NCBI GenBank assembly: GCA_963707135.1
Contig: CAVPOY010000001.1
Location: 124,001 to 188,000 of the forward strand
DNA length: 64,000 nucleotides
Direction of reading: 5' to 3'
From: JBGSTR01 sp963707135
Lineage (GTDB): Bacteria > Pseudomonadota > Gammaproteobacteria > Chromatiales > Chromatiaceae
How positions within the stretch are numbered: position 1 is the stretch's first letter; each line of letters begins with the position of its first letter. The position numbers and the translations under genes were made by a program. The notes below the pieces were generated by a model, which did not search any database, was not told where the DNA came from, and saw only the letters and a list, made by a program, of their open reading frames with translations. Below, in pieces: positions 34,015-42,700 of this stretch.

Positions 34015-34947
34015 TTAGAGCGCCACCGGTGTCACAAAGCCCTCGGGTTTCACGGCGAGCACTGACGTGCAAGTGGACTTGAGGACGTCCTCCGCGGTGT
34101 TGCCGATGAACAGTCCCGGCACGCCGGTTCTCCCGACGGTGCCCATGACGATGAGGTCGGTGTTGGTTTCCGACGCCCGGGCCGCGATGATCGCCGCGGC
34201 CTCGCCCTTCACGAGACTGACGTTTGAATCCCGTACCGAGAGGCCGTAGGGCTCCAGCAGCTCGTCGAGCAACCTGCGGTGGGTCTGCTCGGCCTCCATG
34301 AGGAGTGACTCGACCTCGCTTTCCGGGATACGCGCAAGGCTGCCGCGCAGCAGCGATTCACCTTCCAGCTGCCAGGCGTGCACGACCTCGAACTTCGCCC
34401 CCTCCGATGCTGCCACCGACGTGGTCAGATCCAGTACGAGGCGGTTTAATCCGGCCGCCCCTGGGTCGGTTGGATCGACGGCCGCGAGCAGGTTCTTGTA
34501 GGGGCGCGCGCTCGCGGGGCGATCGATCCAGACGGGACACGGACACTTGCGCAACAGGTGCATGTCGTTGCTGCCGAAGAACTGGTCAGTGAGACCTTCC
34601 GCCGGCCGCGCCGATTTGACCAGAAGGTCGTATCCGCTGCGCTGTACGGCGCGAATCACCTCGATGAACGGTGTTCCCGCGACTACGTTGGTGTAAATCA
34701 TGATCCCCGCGTCGGCGTAGGGCTCGGTCAGCACCTCGAGCTCGTTGAGACGCCTCTCCTGCAGGGTCTTGCTGAGCTTGATGCCGTAACGCTGCTCGAT
34801 GTCCCAGTCGATCGACACCGTAGGGGTAACGTCCATCACCGTAAGACGCGCCTGATTGGCCTGCGCCAAAGCGACCGCGCGGCCGAGACCTTCGCGGTCC
34901 GCCGCGGGGCTGTCCGCGAAATAAAGGATGTTCTTGAAGCGTTTCAC
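34015..34947 (-). CDS. Universal stress protein with two tandem Usp domains (UspE-like)
   Basis: A 310-residue cytoplasmic protein with two Usp domains (about residues 1-145 and 150-305). The first begins FKNILYFADSPAADREGLGRAVALA. The second begins PYKNLLAAVDPTDPGAAGLN and ends with the ATP-binding pattern VMGTVGRTGVPGLFIGNTAEDVL, a G-x2-G-x9-G(N/S) loop. The first domain lacks a clear equivalent, as in UspE. Such proteins respond to oxygen limitation and stress. It is convergent with hao and its product may be coexpressed, but no FNR box is visible upstream of it. Confidence 0.88.
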   Translation of the reverse strand: MKRFKNILYFADSPAADREGLGRAVALAQANQARLTVMDVTPTVSIDWDIEQRYGIKLSKTLQERRLNELEVLTEPYADAGIMIYTNVVAGTPFIEVIRAVQRSGYDLLVKSARPAEGLTDQFFGSNDMHLLRKCPCPVWIDRPASARPYKNLLAAVDPTDPGAAGLNRLVLDLTTSVAASEGAKFEVVHAWQLEGESLLRGSLARIPESEVESLLMEAEQTHRRLLDELLEPYGLSVRDSNVSLVKGEAAAIIAARASETNTDLIVMGTVGRTGVPGLFIGNTAEDVLKSTCTSVLAVKPEGFVTPVAL

Positions 34948-35143
34948 TGTCTTCTACCCCGGTCGCGTGATCGTTGCCGCGGAAGCCGACCTGACGAGCA
35001 CCGCGGGCAGGAGTCATCCGGTGACCGGGGAGACCCCGGCTTCGGCCCCGCGCTGGTCTTGTTCCGCAAATTCTCGGTCTCGAGGGACACGGTTGGTTCT
35101 CCCATGAAACAAGCCTATTGGAGTCTCGCGTAGAGCGAAAGGC

Positions 35144-35851
35144 TCAGCTGGCGGAGCGGACGCCGCAAGCCTGATTCGCCGGCACGGCGACGTCCATCAG
35201 CCGTGGGTTGTCCAGCACAAGCGCGTTCATCAGCTCGACATAGGCTTGCTTACCGGTAACCTGAAGTCTCGGGTTGCAGCGTCGTTCCTCGCCGATCGTA
35301 CTTACCGTCATCCCATTGTAGTCATGGGCGGGGTAGACCAGCGTATCGTCGGGAAGCTTCAAGAGCTTGCCGAACAGGCTGTCGTACTGGGCCGCCGCGT
35401 CGCCGTTCTGAAAATCGGTTCGGCCGGTGCCGCGGATCAGCAGGGTGTCTCCGGTGAACACGCGATCCGGGAGCAGGAGGCTATAGCTGTCGTCGGTGTG
35501 ACCCGGCGTGTAAAGAACCTCCAGGGCGAGACCGTCTACGCTCAGGCGCTCGCCGTCGCGAAACTTCTCGGACAGGCACTCCGCGCGGGCCATCTCCCCC
35601 ATGGCGATCGCGCAGTCCGTTTGTTCGCGGAGCGCGCCGAGCGCCGTGACATGATCCGCATGGATGTGCGTATCCACGGCCAGGACCAGTCGGACGCCGA
35701 GCTCGCCGATCAGCTTCACATAGCGCGCGGTGTTCTCCAACACGGGGTCTATCAACAAGGCCTCGCCGCCGCGCCTGCTCGCAATGAGATAGGTGTAGGT
35801 GGACGAGTCATGATCGAACAACTGTCGAAATATCATATCGATCGATCCCAT
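35144..35851 (-). CDS. ETHE1-type persulfide dioxygenase (metallo-beta-lactamase fold)
   Basis: Oxidises glutathione persulfide to sulfite in sulfide detoxification. The 235-residue protein has the iron-binding THIHADHVTAL motif, GHTDDSYSL, TGDTLLIRGTGRTDFQNGD (the ETHE1 signature) and YPAHDYNG. An internal ATG at 35836 (MIFRQLFDHDSSTYTYL) matches the usual family start better, but it has only a weak GGGA 11 bases upstream; the first ATG has no Shine-Dalgarno at all. Start uncertainty is therefore five residues. It stands alone, with the hairpin repeat immediately upstream. Confidence 0.93.
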   Translation of the reverse strand: MGSIDMIFRQLFDHDSSTYTYLIASRRGGEALLIDPVLENTARYVKLIGELGVRLVLAVDTHIHADHVTALGALREQTDCAIAMGEMARAECLSEKFRDGERLSVDGLALEVLYTPGHTDDSYSLLLPDRVFTGDTLLIRGTGRTDFQNGDAAAQYDSLFGKLLKLPDDTLVYPAHDYNGMTVSTIGEERRCNPRLQVTGKQAYVELMNALVLDNPRLMDVAVPANQACGVRSAS

Positions 35852-35859
35852 AATTTCGT

Positions 35860-35925
35860 CTTGGCCCAGGGAAACGCTGCTTTAGTACGTTTCCCATCCG
35901 GGCCAAGGGTGGCCCGGCATTTTCA
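35860..35925. repeat. Intergenic hairpin repeat, copy 2 (most intact hairpin)
   Basis: CTTGGCCC (35860-35867) pairs with GGGCCAAG (35900-35907), and inside it GGGAAACG (35869-35876) pairs with CGTTTCCC (35888-35895). This makes a 16-bp interrupted stem. A second overlapping stem CCGGGCC/GGCCCGG (35899-35905, 35912-35918) could compete with the first. The core CCGGGCCAAGG is shared with the copies near 24.2 and 49.35 kb. It sits just upstream of the ETHE1-like gene's start on the minus strand. Confidence 0.7.
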
Positions 35926-36213
35926 ATTGGCTCAATCTATTGAATCATCCTTGGACGATCTGTCTTTTCGGGCGTCTGTCCGCGAGGTCTCGATGGTCCG
36001 GTCGCCGGAGCCTTGACCACGGCTCACGGTGGGTTGGCCCCGGCCATAATCAGCCCTGCGCCGGCGAAGCGACGGTGGCGGGGACACCCTCGTGAACGAT
36101 GACGCCGAGGATGGTCTTCAACGCCAGTAGTAAGGTTGGGTTTCGTCACGCCTATCCAAGGCATCGACACCCGCGAAAAATCCTCGTCTAGGGGTCGATA
36201 CGATCGATCGATA

Positions 36214-36238
36214 GGCACCCCCGAGAGTCGGGGATGCC
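36214..36238 (-). terminator. Hairpin at the end of the antiporter operon
   Basis: GGCACCCCCGA and TCGGGGATGCC form an 11-base stem with one mismatch and a 3-base loop, 28 bases after the stop of the last antiporter gene. No U-run follows on the minus strand. Confidence 0.4.
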
Positions 36239-36265
36239 GCCGCCCGGGCGCGGCGGTCCTCACTA

Positions 36266-37930
36266 TCAGAGCGCAAGCAAGACGAGCAAAACCGTCGCTA
36301 TCCCCAGAAGCAGCGTGCCGGCCACCGGCCAAAGTGCCAGGTTTCGTTCGACCTGGCTGTCACGGGCGGGGTCGCTGACGCCCAAGCGGATCGGGACTCG
36401 GCTCAGAGCGGCGAGTGCAGCGGCGAATAGGCTGTTCGCGAAAGACCGCGTCCGGTGCCAGATATAGGACGAGGCACGAGCCAAGGGCGCTAGCAGGTCT
36501 CCGGGCGGGATGCGGCCCACGAGCCGGCGCGGCCAACTCGGGCGCCACAGGGCAATCGGCAGCGCGAGCAGGGCGCCGGCCAGTACCGGCCAGCTCGCGG
36601 AGGAGGGCGGAAACGGCCGGCCGAGCATGAATGGGGCCGCGACCAGCACCACGATCAAGCCAAGCCAGGGAAGCGAGATTGCCGCCACCGAAATCGCGGA
36701 CCTGCCCTGCTCGGAACCGACCAGCGCCAAGACGCGCCAGGTGAGCAGGCCGGTACCGAACCAACCGCCAAGGACCGCCAGCCGGGCGACACTCGACCAG
36801 GGCGCACCGGCGCCGAGGAGCGTCTCGTCGGCAAGCACGTGCGCCAACGCCCCCCAGGTATAGGGTGCCCCCGCCAAAATCAGGGCCGGTATCGCCAGTA
36901 GCGGGACCGCGCGGGCTGCCGGCACGCGCCGGGCGAGTCCCACGCCGAGCAACAGGGCAGCAATCGACAGGGCCTGATAACCGGCAAACAAGGTCAGCGC
37001 CTCGACCGAGGCCGCCGCCCTCGCCGGTTCTGCCAGGGCGACCGCCAGCAGCGTCGCCAGGACACCGCTCAACCCCACGCTCGTATAGCCGATCACGGTC
37101 TTCGGGTCCGTCTGGACGAGCCCAACGGGTAGCACGTAGAGCATGGTCGCGACGCCGGCCACGGCCAGCGCAAAGCCCCAGTCGGACAATACCTCGTGGC
37201 CGATGGGCAGGAACCGCGTCCAGCCTATTGCGGCCGCCATGACGAAGGCGCCCAACACGACGGCGCCGGCGGACGCCGGGGCGGACCGGGCCGCGAGCGG
37301 CACCCAGACGTGGACCCCGATCAGCCCTGCCTTGATGGCGAATCCGAGCAGAAGCAGACCCGTTGCCACCCCGTCCAGCCCCGCGACCTGCTCGGGGGAG
37401 GGGGTCAAGGTCGCGGTGTGCCGGGCGATCAGCAACAGCGCCTCGAACAGTGCGATCTGGGCGATCACGTCCAGCACGACATAGACCCGCCCGGCGCGAG
37501 CCGCCGCCGGATCGCCGCGATGGGCGATGAGCCCGTAAACGGCGAGCCCCATGACGACGAAGCCCATGTAGAAGCTCACCAGGTCCTGCCCGACCAGCAG
37601 AAGGAAGTTGCCGGACATGGCCAACAGCAGGAACAGCCGCAATCGCCTCGCGCGCGCGTCGTCCGCCCGCGCCCAGGCGGCCTGGAGCGCTGCCGCGAGC
37701 CACAGCGCCGCACTGAGCACGAGCACCCACTTGCTCGCGGCATCGATGCCCAACCGGGTACCGAGCAGCAGCCAGGTCGCCTCCCACCGCGTCCCGGCGG
37801 GCAGCGCCAGACCGGTCGCCAACGCCGGCAACGCTCCCAGCGCCGCGGCCCACCGCGCCGCCGGATGCGTCGCGACCGCGGCGGCGATCAGCGGCAACAG
37901 CCAGAGCATCGGCAAGGACCAAGCGCTCAC
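36266..37930 (-). CDS. NuoL/M-type proton-channel subunit of the antiporter operon (D3), degenerate
   Basis: A membrane protein of about 554 residues with about 14 TM segments of the Mrp/NuoLMN antiporter superfamily. The GTG at 37930 overlaps the inferred stop of the preceding gene as GTGA, which is the coupling used elsewhere in this operon. Conserved-type segments are FVVMGLAVYGLIAHRG and GFAIKAGLIGVHVWVPLAA. Compared with the two sister subunits, it keeps the first Lys but has VVLGAFVMA where they have a second Lys (ALSALVVK, LLHAVAVVK), and it lacks the APAPVSA motif. It may be structural or a non-conducting variant. This is the last gene of the operon. Confidence 0.8.
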   Translation of the reverse strand: MSAWSLPMLWLLPLIAAAVATHPAARWAAALGALPALATGLALPAGTRWEATWLLLGTRLGIDAASKWVLVLSAALWLAAALQAAWARADDARARRLRLFLLLAMSGNFLLLVGQDLVSFYMGFVVMGLAVYGLIAHRGDPAAARAGRVYVVLDVIAQIALFEALLLIARHTATLTPSPEQVAGLDGVATGLLLLGFAIKAGLIGVHVWVPLAARSAPASAGAVVLGAFVMAAAIGWTRFLPIGHEVLSDWGFALAVAGVATMLYVLPVGLVQTDPKTVIGYTSVGLSGVLATLLAVALAEPARAAASVEALTLFAGYQALSIAALLLGVGLARRVPAARAVPLLAIPALILAGAPYTWGALAHVLADETLLGAGAPWSSVARLAVLGGWFGTGLLTWRVLALVGSEQGRSAISVAAISLPWLGLIVVLVAAPFMLGRPFPPSSASWPVLAGALLALPIALWRPSWPRRLVGRIPPGDLLAPLARASSYIWHRTRSFANSLFAAALAALSRVPIRLGVSDPARDSQVERNLALWPVAGTLLLGIATVLLVLLAL

Positions 37931-39436
37931 GATCGGTACTCCCGTGATGGCGATCAACTCGGCCCACTCCAGCGGACTGTAGGGCGCGGCGGCGAACAGA
38001 CCGGCGGCGAGCGCGAGGCAAGGCCGTCACCACCGGCGGCCACAGCAGCGCGCCCAGGGTCTCGAACCGCGCCGCGGGTATGTGCTCTGCGGGCCAAGCG
38101 GCCGGCCGGCTCCAGGAACCAGGCGCGGTAGAGGATCGGCAGGAAATAGGCGGCGTTGAGCAGGCTGCTCGCGATCAGCACCGGCAGCACCCAGCCCGAT
38201 TCCCCGGCGGCGACCGCCCCCAGCCCCAGGTACCACTTGCTGACGAAGCCGGCGATCGGCGGCACGCCGATCATGCCCAGCGCCCCGATGGTGAAGGCGA
38301 GCGTGGTGCCGGGCATGCGCTCGGCCCACGCCGTTCATCTCGCTGACGTTGTGCACGCCCAGGGTCTCCGCGTAGTTGCCGGCGGCGAAGAACAGCGTGA
38401 TCTTCATCAGTCCCTGATGGACCAGATGCACCACCCCGCCGATGGTGGCCAGCGGCCCCAGGATGGCCGCCCCGAGGGCGATGTAGGACACCTGACTCAC
38501 GGTGGAGTAGGCGAGCCGCTTCTTCAGGTTGTCCTGGGTCAAGGCTCGCAGCGAGCCGTAGACGATGGTCACCGCTGCCGCCGCACCGAGTCCGGCGAGC
38601 AGTCCGAGCGCATGCGCAAACTCCACCCCGTAGACGTCGTAGACCACGCGCACGATGCCGAAGGCACCCGCCTTCACCACGGCCACGGCGTGCAGCAGCG
38701 CGCTGACCGGCGCCGGTGCGACCATCGCCTGTGGCAGCCAGCCATGCAGCGGAACCAGGGCCGCCTTGACCCCGAGCCCGGCGATCAACAACAGGAAGAT
38801 CCAGCGCAGCTGATCGTGCGTGTCCGCCGGGCATATCGCCGAGAATTCCGCCCTGGGCGAAATCGAGCGGCCCGGCCAGCGTGCGCAGCCAGATGGCGCC
38901 GAGCAGCAAGAGCGTGCCGCCGCCGATGGTGTACGCGAGGTAGATCCGCGCGCCGCGGATGGACTCCGGGGTGCCCCGGTGGGCGACCAGCGGATAGGTG
39001 GCGAGGGTCAGCGCCTCGTAGAAGATCACGAAGGTGAACAGGTTCCCGGCCAGCGCGAGCCCTACGGTGGCGGTGACGCACAGGCTGAAGAAGCCGAAGA
39101 AACGGCTGCGGTGCGGTGCGTTCTCCAGGTAGCCGATGGCGTAGACGGTGGTCAGCAGCCACAGCACCGTGGAGAGGGTGACGAACAGTACCGAGAGCGC
39201 GTCCGCGTTCAGGACCAGATCGAGCCCGGGGGCGAGCGTCCAGCGGGTCTCGTAGACATGGCCGTGAAACACGCCCCAGATCATCACGCCGACCAGGACG
39301 AGCTTGGCTGACGGCGCCGACCAGGTTCAGCGTCGTGCGCAGGACGATGTCTGTCTTCGCCGAGGAAAAAGATGAACACCCCGGTCACCAGAGAGCTCAG
39401 GACAATCAGCGCGGGCAGCCAGGTATCGAAGCTCAC
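37927..39436 (-). pseudogene. MnhD/NuoM-type proton-channel subunit (D2), seven apparent frameshifts
   Basis: The start is GTG at 39436, overlapping the mnhD stop as GTGA. The product reads SFDTWLPALIVLSSLVTGVF, MIWGVFHGHVYETRWTLAPG, IFYEALTLATYPLVAHRG, GLGVKAALVPLHGWLP and APAPVSALLHAVAVVKAG, GTTLAFTIGALGMIGVPPIA and EHIPAARFETLGALLWPPVV in successive frames. It then ends AIREYRS at 37927. Single-base insertions near 39353, 39306, 38825, 38321, 38088, 38018 and 37945 explain every shift, and each join restores family-like sequence. Neighbours on both sides are intact. Either a decaying gene or clustered sequencing errors; the intact family motifs favour error. Confidence 0.75.
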
Positions 39437-40890
39437 CGGGCGGCTCCATAGAGGCTCATACCGTTCACCAAAAGGGTCCATAGCGGGGCTGACCCCAGCC
39501 CCAGCAGCAATGTCGCCCCAGCGCCCAGCGCGAGGGCAGGGATCTCCTGGCGACCGAGTGTCAGGCCGCGTGCAGCGGATAGCCGGTTACCGAAGACGTG
39601 CCCGAGCACCCGGAAGACATAAGCGGCCGCGAGCAGCGAACCGGCCAGGACCACCGGCACCCAGAGCCACTGTCCGGTCGCGATGGCCCCCGTGAGGAGC
39701 TGCCACTTGCCGAGGAAGGCGCCGCTCGGCGGCAGCCCGATGAGTGCGACCCCGGCCAGGGCAATGGCGAAGACGGTGGCCGGGAGCGACTGGGCGCTGC
39801 CGTCCAGCTCGCGAATGCGGTCGTGTCCGGCTCGTTGCTGAATCACGCCCGCGGCCAGAAAGAGCGCCCCCTTGGCGAGGCCGTGCGACAGGGCGAAGAT
39901 GACCGCACCGCCGAACACCGTGTCCCGCACCGTGCCCGAGGGCAGTCCGGCGAGCAGCGGGAAAAACAGAAACAGATAGCCGAGCTGGGCCACCGTGGAA
40001 TACGCGGCCATCAGCTTCAGCCGTTCCGCGCGTAGCGCCCGCCACGAGCCCCAGAGGACGGCGGCCGCCCCGAGTAGCCCGAGCAGGGTGCTCGCGCCGG
40101 TGCCCACCACGGGGGCGAAGAGGTCGAGCCAAAGCCGCAGGATCAGATAGAAGGCAGCCTTGACCACCAGTGCCGAGAGGGCCGCGCTCACCGGGGCCGG
40201 GGCGTTGGCGTGCGCCGGCGGCAGCCAGAAGTGCAGCGGGAACAGCGCGGTTTTCAGCAGCAGCCCGGCGCTCATCAGCGCCAAGGCGGTCCAGGTCGCG
40301 GGCCCGGCGTGGATCGCGTCGGCCAGCGCGGCGAGGTCGAGCGTGCCATAGGCGGTGTAGATCAGGACCACCCCGGCCAGGTAGGCCATGGAGCCTATCA
40401 GCCCGATCATCAGGTAGCGCAGCGCCGCCTCCAGCGCGGCCGCCTTACCGCCGAGCGCGGCCAGGGATACCGCGGCCAGCCCGACCAGCTCCAAGGTGAC
40501 GTAGATATTGAACAGGTCGCCGGCGACCAACAGGGCGTTCAGCGCCGCCCACAGCAGCAACCACAGCGGCCAGAAGCGCTCGCGCTCCGCGCCGCCCGGG
40601 AAGTAGGCGGTTGCATAGACGCTCGCGGCCAGGGCCACGGCAGCGGTCATGACCAGCAGCAACGCGCTCAGCGCATCGGCCCGCAGCGCGATGCCCAGAC
40701 CCGGCGCCCAGCCGCCGACCGCGTAGCTGAACGGCCCCGCGAGCGCGACCTGCCAGAGCACCGCGGCGCCGGCCAGCGCCGCGCCAAACGCCGTCGATAC
40801 ACCGATGGCCGTCGCCCGGCCCGGCGCCGCCACCGCGAGCAAAGCCCCGGCCAGCGGAAGCGCCACGACCCAGATCAGGGCATCAGTCAT
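39433..40890 (-). CDS. mnhD: Multisubunit cation/proton antiporter subunit D (MnhD/MrpD)
   Basis: An integral membrane proton/cation-conducting subunit of 485 residues, from the ATG at 40890. It has the antiporter motifs NIYVTLELVGLAAVSLAALGG (TM5 Glu), LLLKTALFPLHFWLPPAHA (TM7 Lys and loop), APAPVSAALSALVVKAAFYL (TM8 Lys) and LSHGLAKGALFLAAGVIQ. GLPPSGAFLGKW is near the end. It overlaps mnhC by 8 bases and the next gene by 4. The function of the whole complex is Na+(K+)/H+ exchange in Mrp systems. The ion here is not known. Confidence 0.93.
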   Translation of the reverse strand: MTDALIWVVALPLAGALLAVAAPGRATAIGVSTAFGAALAGAAVLWQVALAGPFSYAVGGWAPGLGIALRADALSALLLVMTAAVALAASVYATAYFPGGAERERFWPLWLLLWAALNALLVAGDLFNIYVTLELVGLAAVSLAALGGKAAALEAALRYLMIGLIGSMAYLAGVVLIYTAYGTLDLAALADAIHAGPATWTALALMSAGLLLKTALFPLHFWLPPAHANAPAPVSAALSALVVKAAFYLILRLWLDLFAPVVGTGASTLLGLLGAAAVLWGSWRALRAERLKLMAAYSTVAQLGYLFLFFPLLAGLPSGTVRDTVFGGAVIFALSHGLAKGALFLAAGVIQQRAGHDRIRELDGSAQSLPATVFAIALAGVALIGLPPSGAFLGKWQLLTGAIATGQWLWVPVVLAGSLLAAAYVFRVLGHVFGNRLSAARGLTLGRQEIPALALGAGATLLLGLGSAPLWTLLVNGMSLYGAAR

Positions 40891-41170
40891 GCTCGTCGGA
40901 TTCCCGCAACCGCCGGCCCAACGCCAACGCCAGGGCGGTCGCACTGACCGCGACGACGATGCCCGTGAGCACCAGGGCGTGGGGCACAGGATCGGGCGGC
41001 GCCGCCATTCCGCGATAGGCGACCGCGACCAGCATCAGAAACACGCCCGTACCCATCAGATTCAGGGCCAGCACCCGGCGCAACAGCGACTCCTGAACCA
41101 ATGCCCCCCTCAGGCCGAGGGCCAGGAGTCCGACGCCGGCGATGCCATACAGTAGCTGGGTGGTCAGCAT
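40883..41170 (-). CDS. mnhC: Antiporter subunit C (MnhC/MrpC, NuoK-like)
   Basis: A 95-residue protein from the ATG at 41170, with three TM helices and the NuoK-like LALNLMGTGVFLMLVAVAYRG followed by DPVPHALVLTGIVVAVSATALALAL. It overlaps the stop of the preceding fusion gene by 7 bases and mnhD by 8, so translation is coupled. MnhC lines the ion path next to MnhD in Mrp complexes. Confidence 0.9.
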   Translation of the reverse strand: MLTTQLLYGIAGVGLLALGLRGALVQESLLRRVLALNLMGTGVFLMLVAVAYRGMAAPPDPVPHALVLTGIVVAVSATALALALGRRLRESDEHD

Positions 41171-42156
41171 TGGGCCGTCTCCCCGGGGGCTTGCTCGTGC
41201 GACCAGCCGTCCGGCCTGCCTCCCACGAAGGCGATGGCGAGCGCGGCGGCAATGGCGACTGTCGCCGCAGACTCGATCAGAAGGATCAGCGGGCCGGCCC
41301 ACTGCAGCGGGAACCCCAGAAACGGGCGCCCGGCGATCATCAGGGCTAGGCCAACCGCGAGGAACATCGCGGCGCCGGCCACGCTGGTCGCCCGCAGCGC
41401 GAGCCCAACCGGTAAACCCGCCGAACGGTGGCCGGACAGCCGCAGCAACACTGCCGCGGCGGCGAGCACGGCACCGGCCTGGAACGCGCCGCCGGGCGCG
41501 TGGGCGCCGACCCACAGCAGGTAGCCGCCGGTGAGGATGAGGACGGGGGTCAGCCAGTGGACCAGTCCGCCCAGAACGGGTCCCGCCGCCCGATAGCCCG
41601 CCCGCGCGGGACCGAGGGCCACTATTCCCAGCAGCGCGGTGAGCAAGACGGCGAGCTCCAGAAAGGTATCGTAGGCACGGAAGTTCAGCAGCACGGCGGT
41701 GACCGGGTTGCTGACCCCGCTCTCCCCGACCCGATCGAGGACGATGTCCGCGAGACGGGTAGGGTCGGAGTCCGTCAGCGCGGTCGCGAAGGCCCAGGCG
41801 ACCGTGATACCCAGCCCAGCGCACAGCAGGCCAACGGCCCAGGTGCCCGCCCGAACCAATGGCCGCGGCCGTCGGTGCTCAACAACGGGCGGGTCGGACG
41901 GTGCGCCGCGCGCGGTCGGCTCGTCGCGTACCGCCGCGAGCAGCAACGCACCCGAGAGCCCGGCGCCGATGGCGGCCTCCGCGAGTGCCACGTCGGGCGC
42001 GGCGAGTCGGGCCCAGACCACGGCCAGCACCAGTCCGAAGGCGATGAACAGCACCACGCCGCGCCGCGCGTCCCGGCTCTCCAGGGTCGCCCAGGCGAGC
42101 GCCATCAGCGCCGCCACCAGGAGGACGTCGAGCACCAACAGGGCGGGTGATTCCAT
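41164..42156 (-). CDS. Fused MbhD-like (DUF4040) and MnhB-like antiporter subunit
   Basis: A 330-residue membrane protein. The N-terminal three TM segments match MbhD/the C-terminal part of MrpA (DUF4040), with APDVALAEAAIGAGLSGALL. The middle and C-terminal part matches MnhB/MrpB: NFRAYDTFLELAVLLTALLG, then LTPVLILTGGYLLWVGAHAPGGAFQAGAV. Its start overlaps the mnhG stop by one base (TGATG). The fusion replaces the separate MrpA C-terminal half and MrpB. No full-length MrpA is present in the operon. This matches the gene order E-F-G-(A'B)-C-D of Mbh-type membrane modules. Confidence 0.85.
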   Translation of the reverse strand: MESPALLVLDVLLVAALMALAWATLESRDARRGVVLFIAFGLVLAVVWARLAAPDVALAEAAIGAGLSGALLLAAVRDEPTARGAPSDPPVVEHRRPRPLVRAGTWAVGLLCAGLGITVAWAFATALTDSDPTRLADIVLDRVGESGVSNPVTAVLLNFRAYDTFLELAVLLTALLGIVALGPARAGYRAAGPVLGGLVHWLTPVLILTGGYLLWVGAHAPGGAFQAGAVLAAAAVLLRLSGHRSAGLPVGLALRATSVAGAAMFLAVGLALMIAGRPFLGFPLQWAGPLILLIESAATVAIAAALAIAFVGGRPDGWSHEQAPGETAQC

Positions 42157-42437
42157 CAGTGCTTGCCGGTTCGACGCGCCTGCCGTGCGATCAGATGCGC
42201 GCCCGCCGCGCTGGCGGCGAGCGTCAGCAACCAGACTAGGGTGAGCTTGAGGCCGTCCTCGGGCTCGCGCACGAGCAGAAGCAAGCCCGCGACGAGCAGC
42301 CCTAGCCCCAGATTGTCGGCCTTGGTCAATGCATGAAGGCGGGAATAGACGTCGGGTAGGCGCAGGAGCCCGATGCTTCCGGCCACGAAAAAGACAAGAC
42401 CGGCCCCGATGAGCGCCCCGGCGATGGCTTCGATCAC
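42156..42437 (-). CDS. mnhG: Antiporter subunit G (MnhG/MrpG)
   Basis: A 93-residue protein starting at GTG 42437 (the GTGA overlaps the mnhF stop). It has three TM segments and the MnhG signature: IGLLRLPDVYSRLHALTKADNLG, then a hydrophobic TM3 and a basic tail (LIARQARRTGKH). The longer open frame upstream lies in mnhF and is not used. Confidence 0.92.
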   Translation of the reverse strand: MIEAIAGALIGAGLVFFVAGSIGLLRLPDVYSRLHALTKADNLGLGLLVAGLLLLVREPEDGLKLTLVWLLTLAASAAGAHLIARQARRTGKH

Positions 42438-42700
42438 GAGCGGCCCCCCTCGCGTGTCGTCTGCGCGGTCAGTGCCGCCACGGCGGTCCCGGCCAACAGC
42501 GCCAGGACCAGCGCCACGTCCACCAACGCCGGACGAGCGAGCGCTTCCGCGAGCAGAAGCAGCAGCCCGACGCCGGACGTGCCGATCAACTGGGCGGCCA
42601 TCAGGCGGTCGGCCGGTGAAGGGCCTCGCAGGACCCGGATCAAGCCGAGCAGTATGCTGATCATCATCGCGGCCGCCGCCCATGCAAGGAACACGGTCAT
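42434..42700 (-). CDS. mnhF: Antiporter subunit F (MnhF/MrpF)
   Basis: An 88-residue protein with three TM helices and the family motif LIRVLRGPSPADRLMAAQLIGTSG, followed by DVALVLALLAGTAVAAL. The ATG at 42700 overlaps the mnhE stop as ATGA, and its own stop overlaps the mnhG start. It is a small structural subunit of Mrp complexes. Confidence 0.93.
   Translation of the reverse strand: MTVFLAWAAAAMMISILLGLIRVLRGPSPADRLMAAQLIGTSGVGLLLLLAEALARPALVDVALVLALLAGTAVAALTAQTTREGGRS

Larger units (their letters stand above)
35852..36265. other. 414-base intergenic region with repeat copy 2 and a terminator-like hairpin
   Basis: No gene is recognised. It holds the hairpin repeat at 35860-35925, a small palindrome TCAAT-CT-ATTGA at 35933-35944 that could be an operator for the dioxygenase gene, CGATCGATCG runs near 36200, and a hairpin at 36214-36238 after the antiporter operon. 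Confidence 0.5.
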
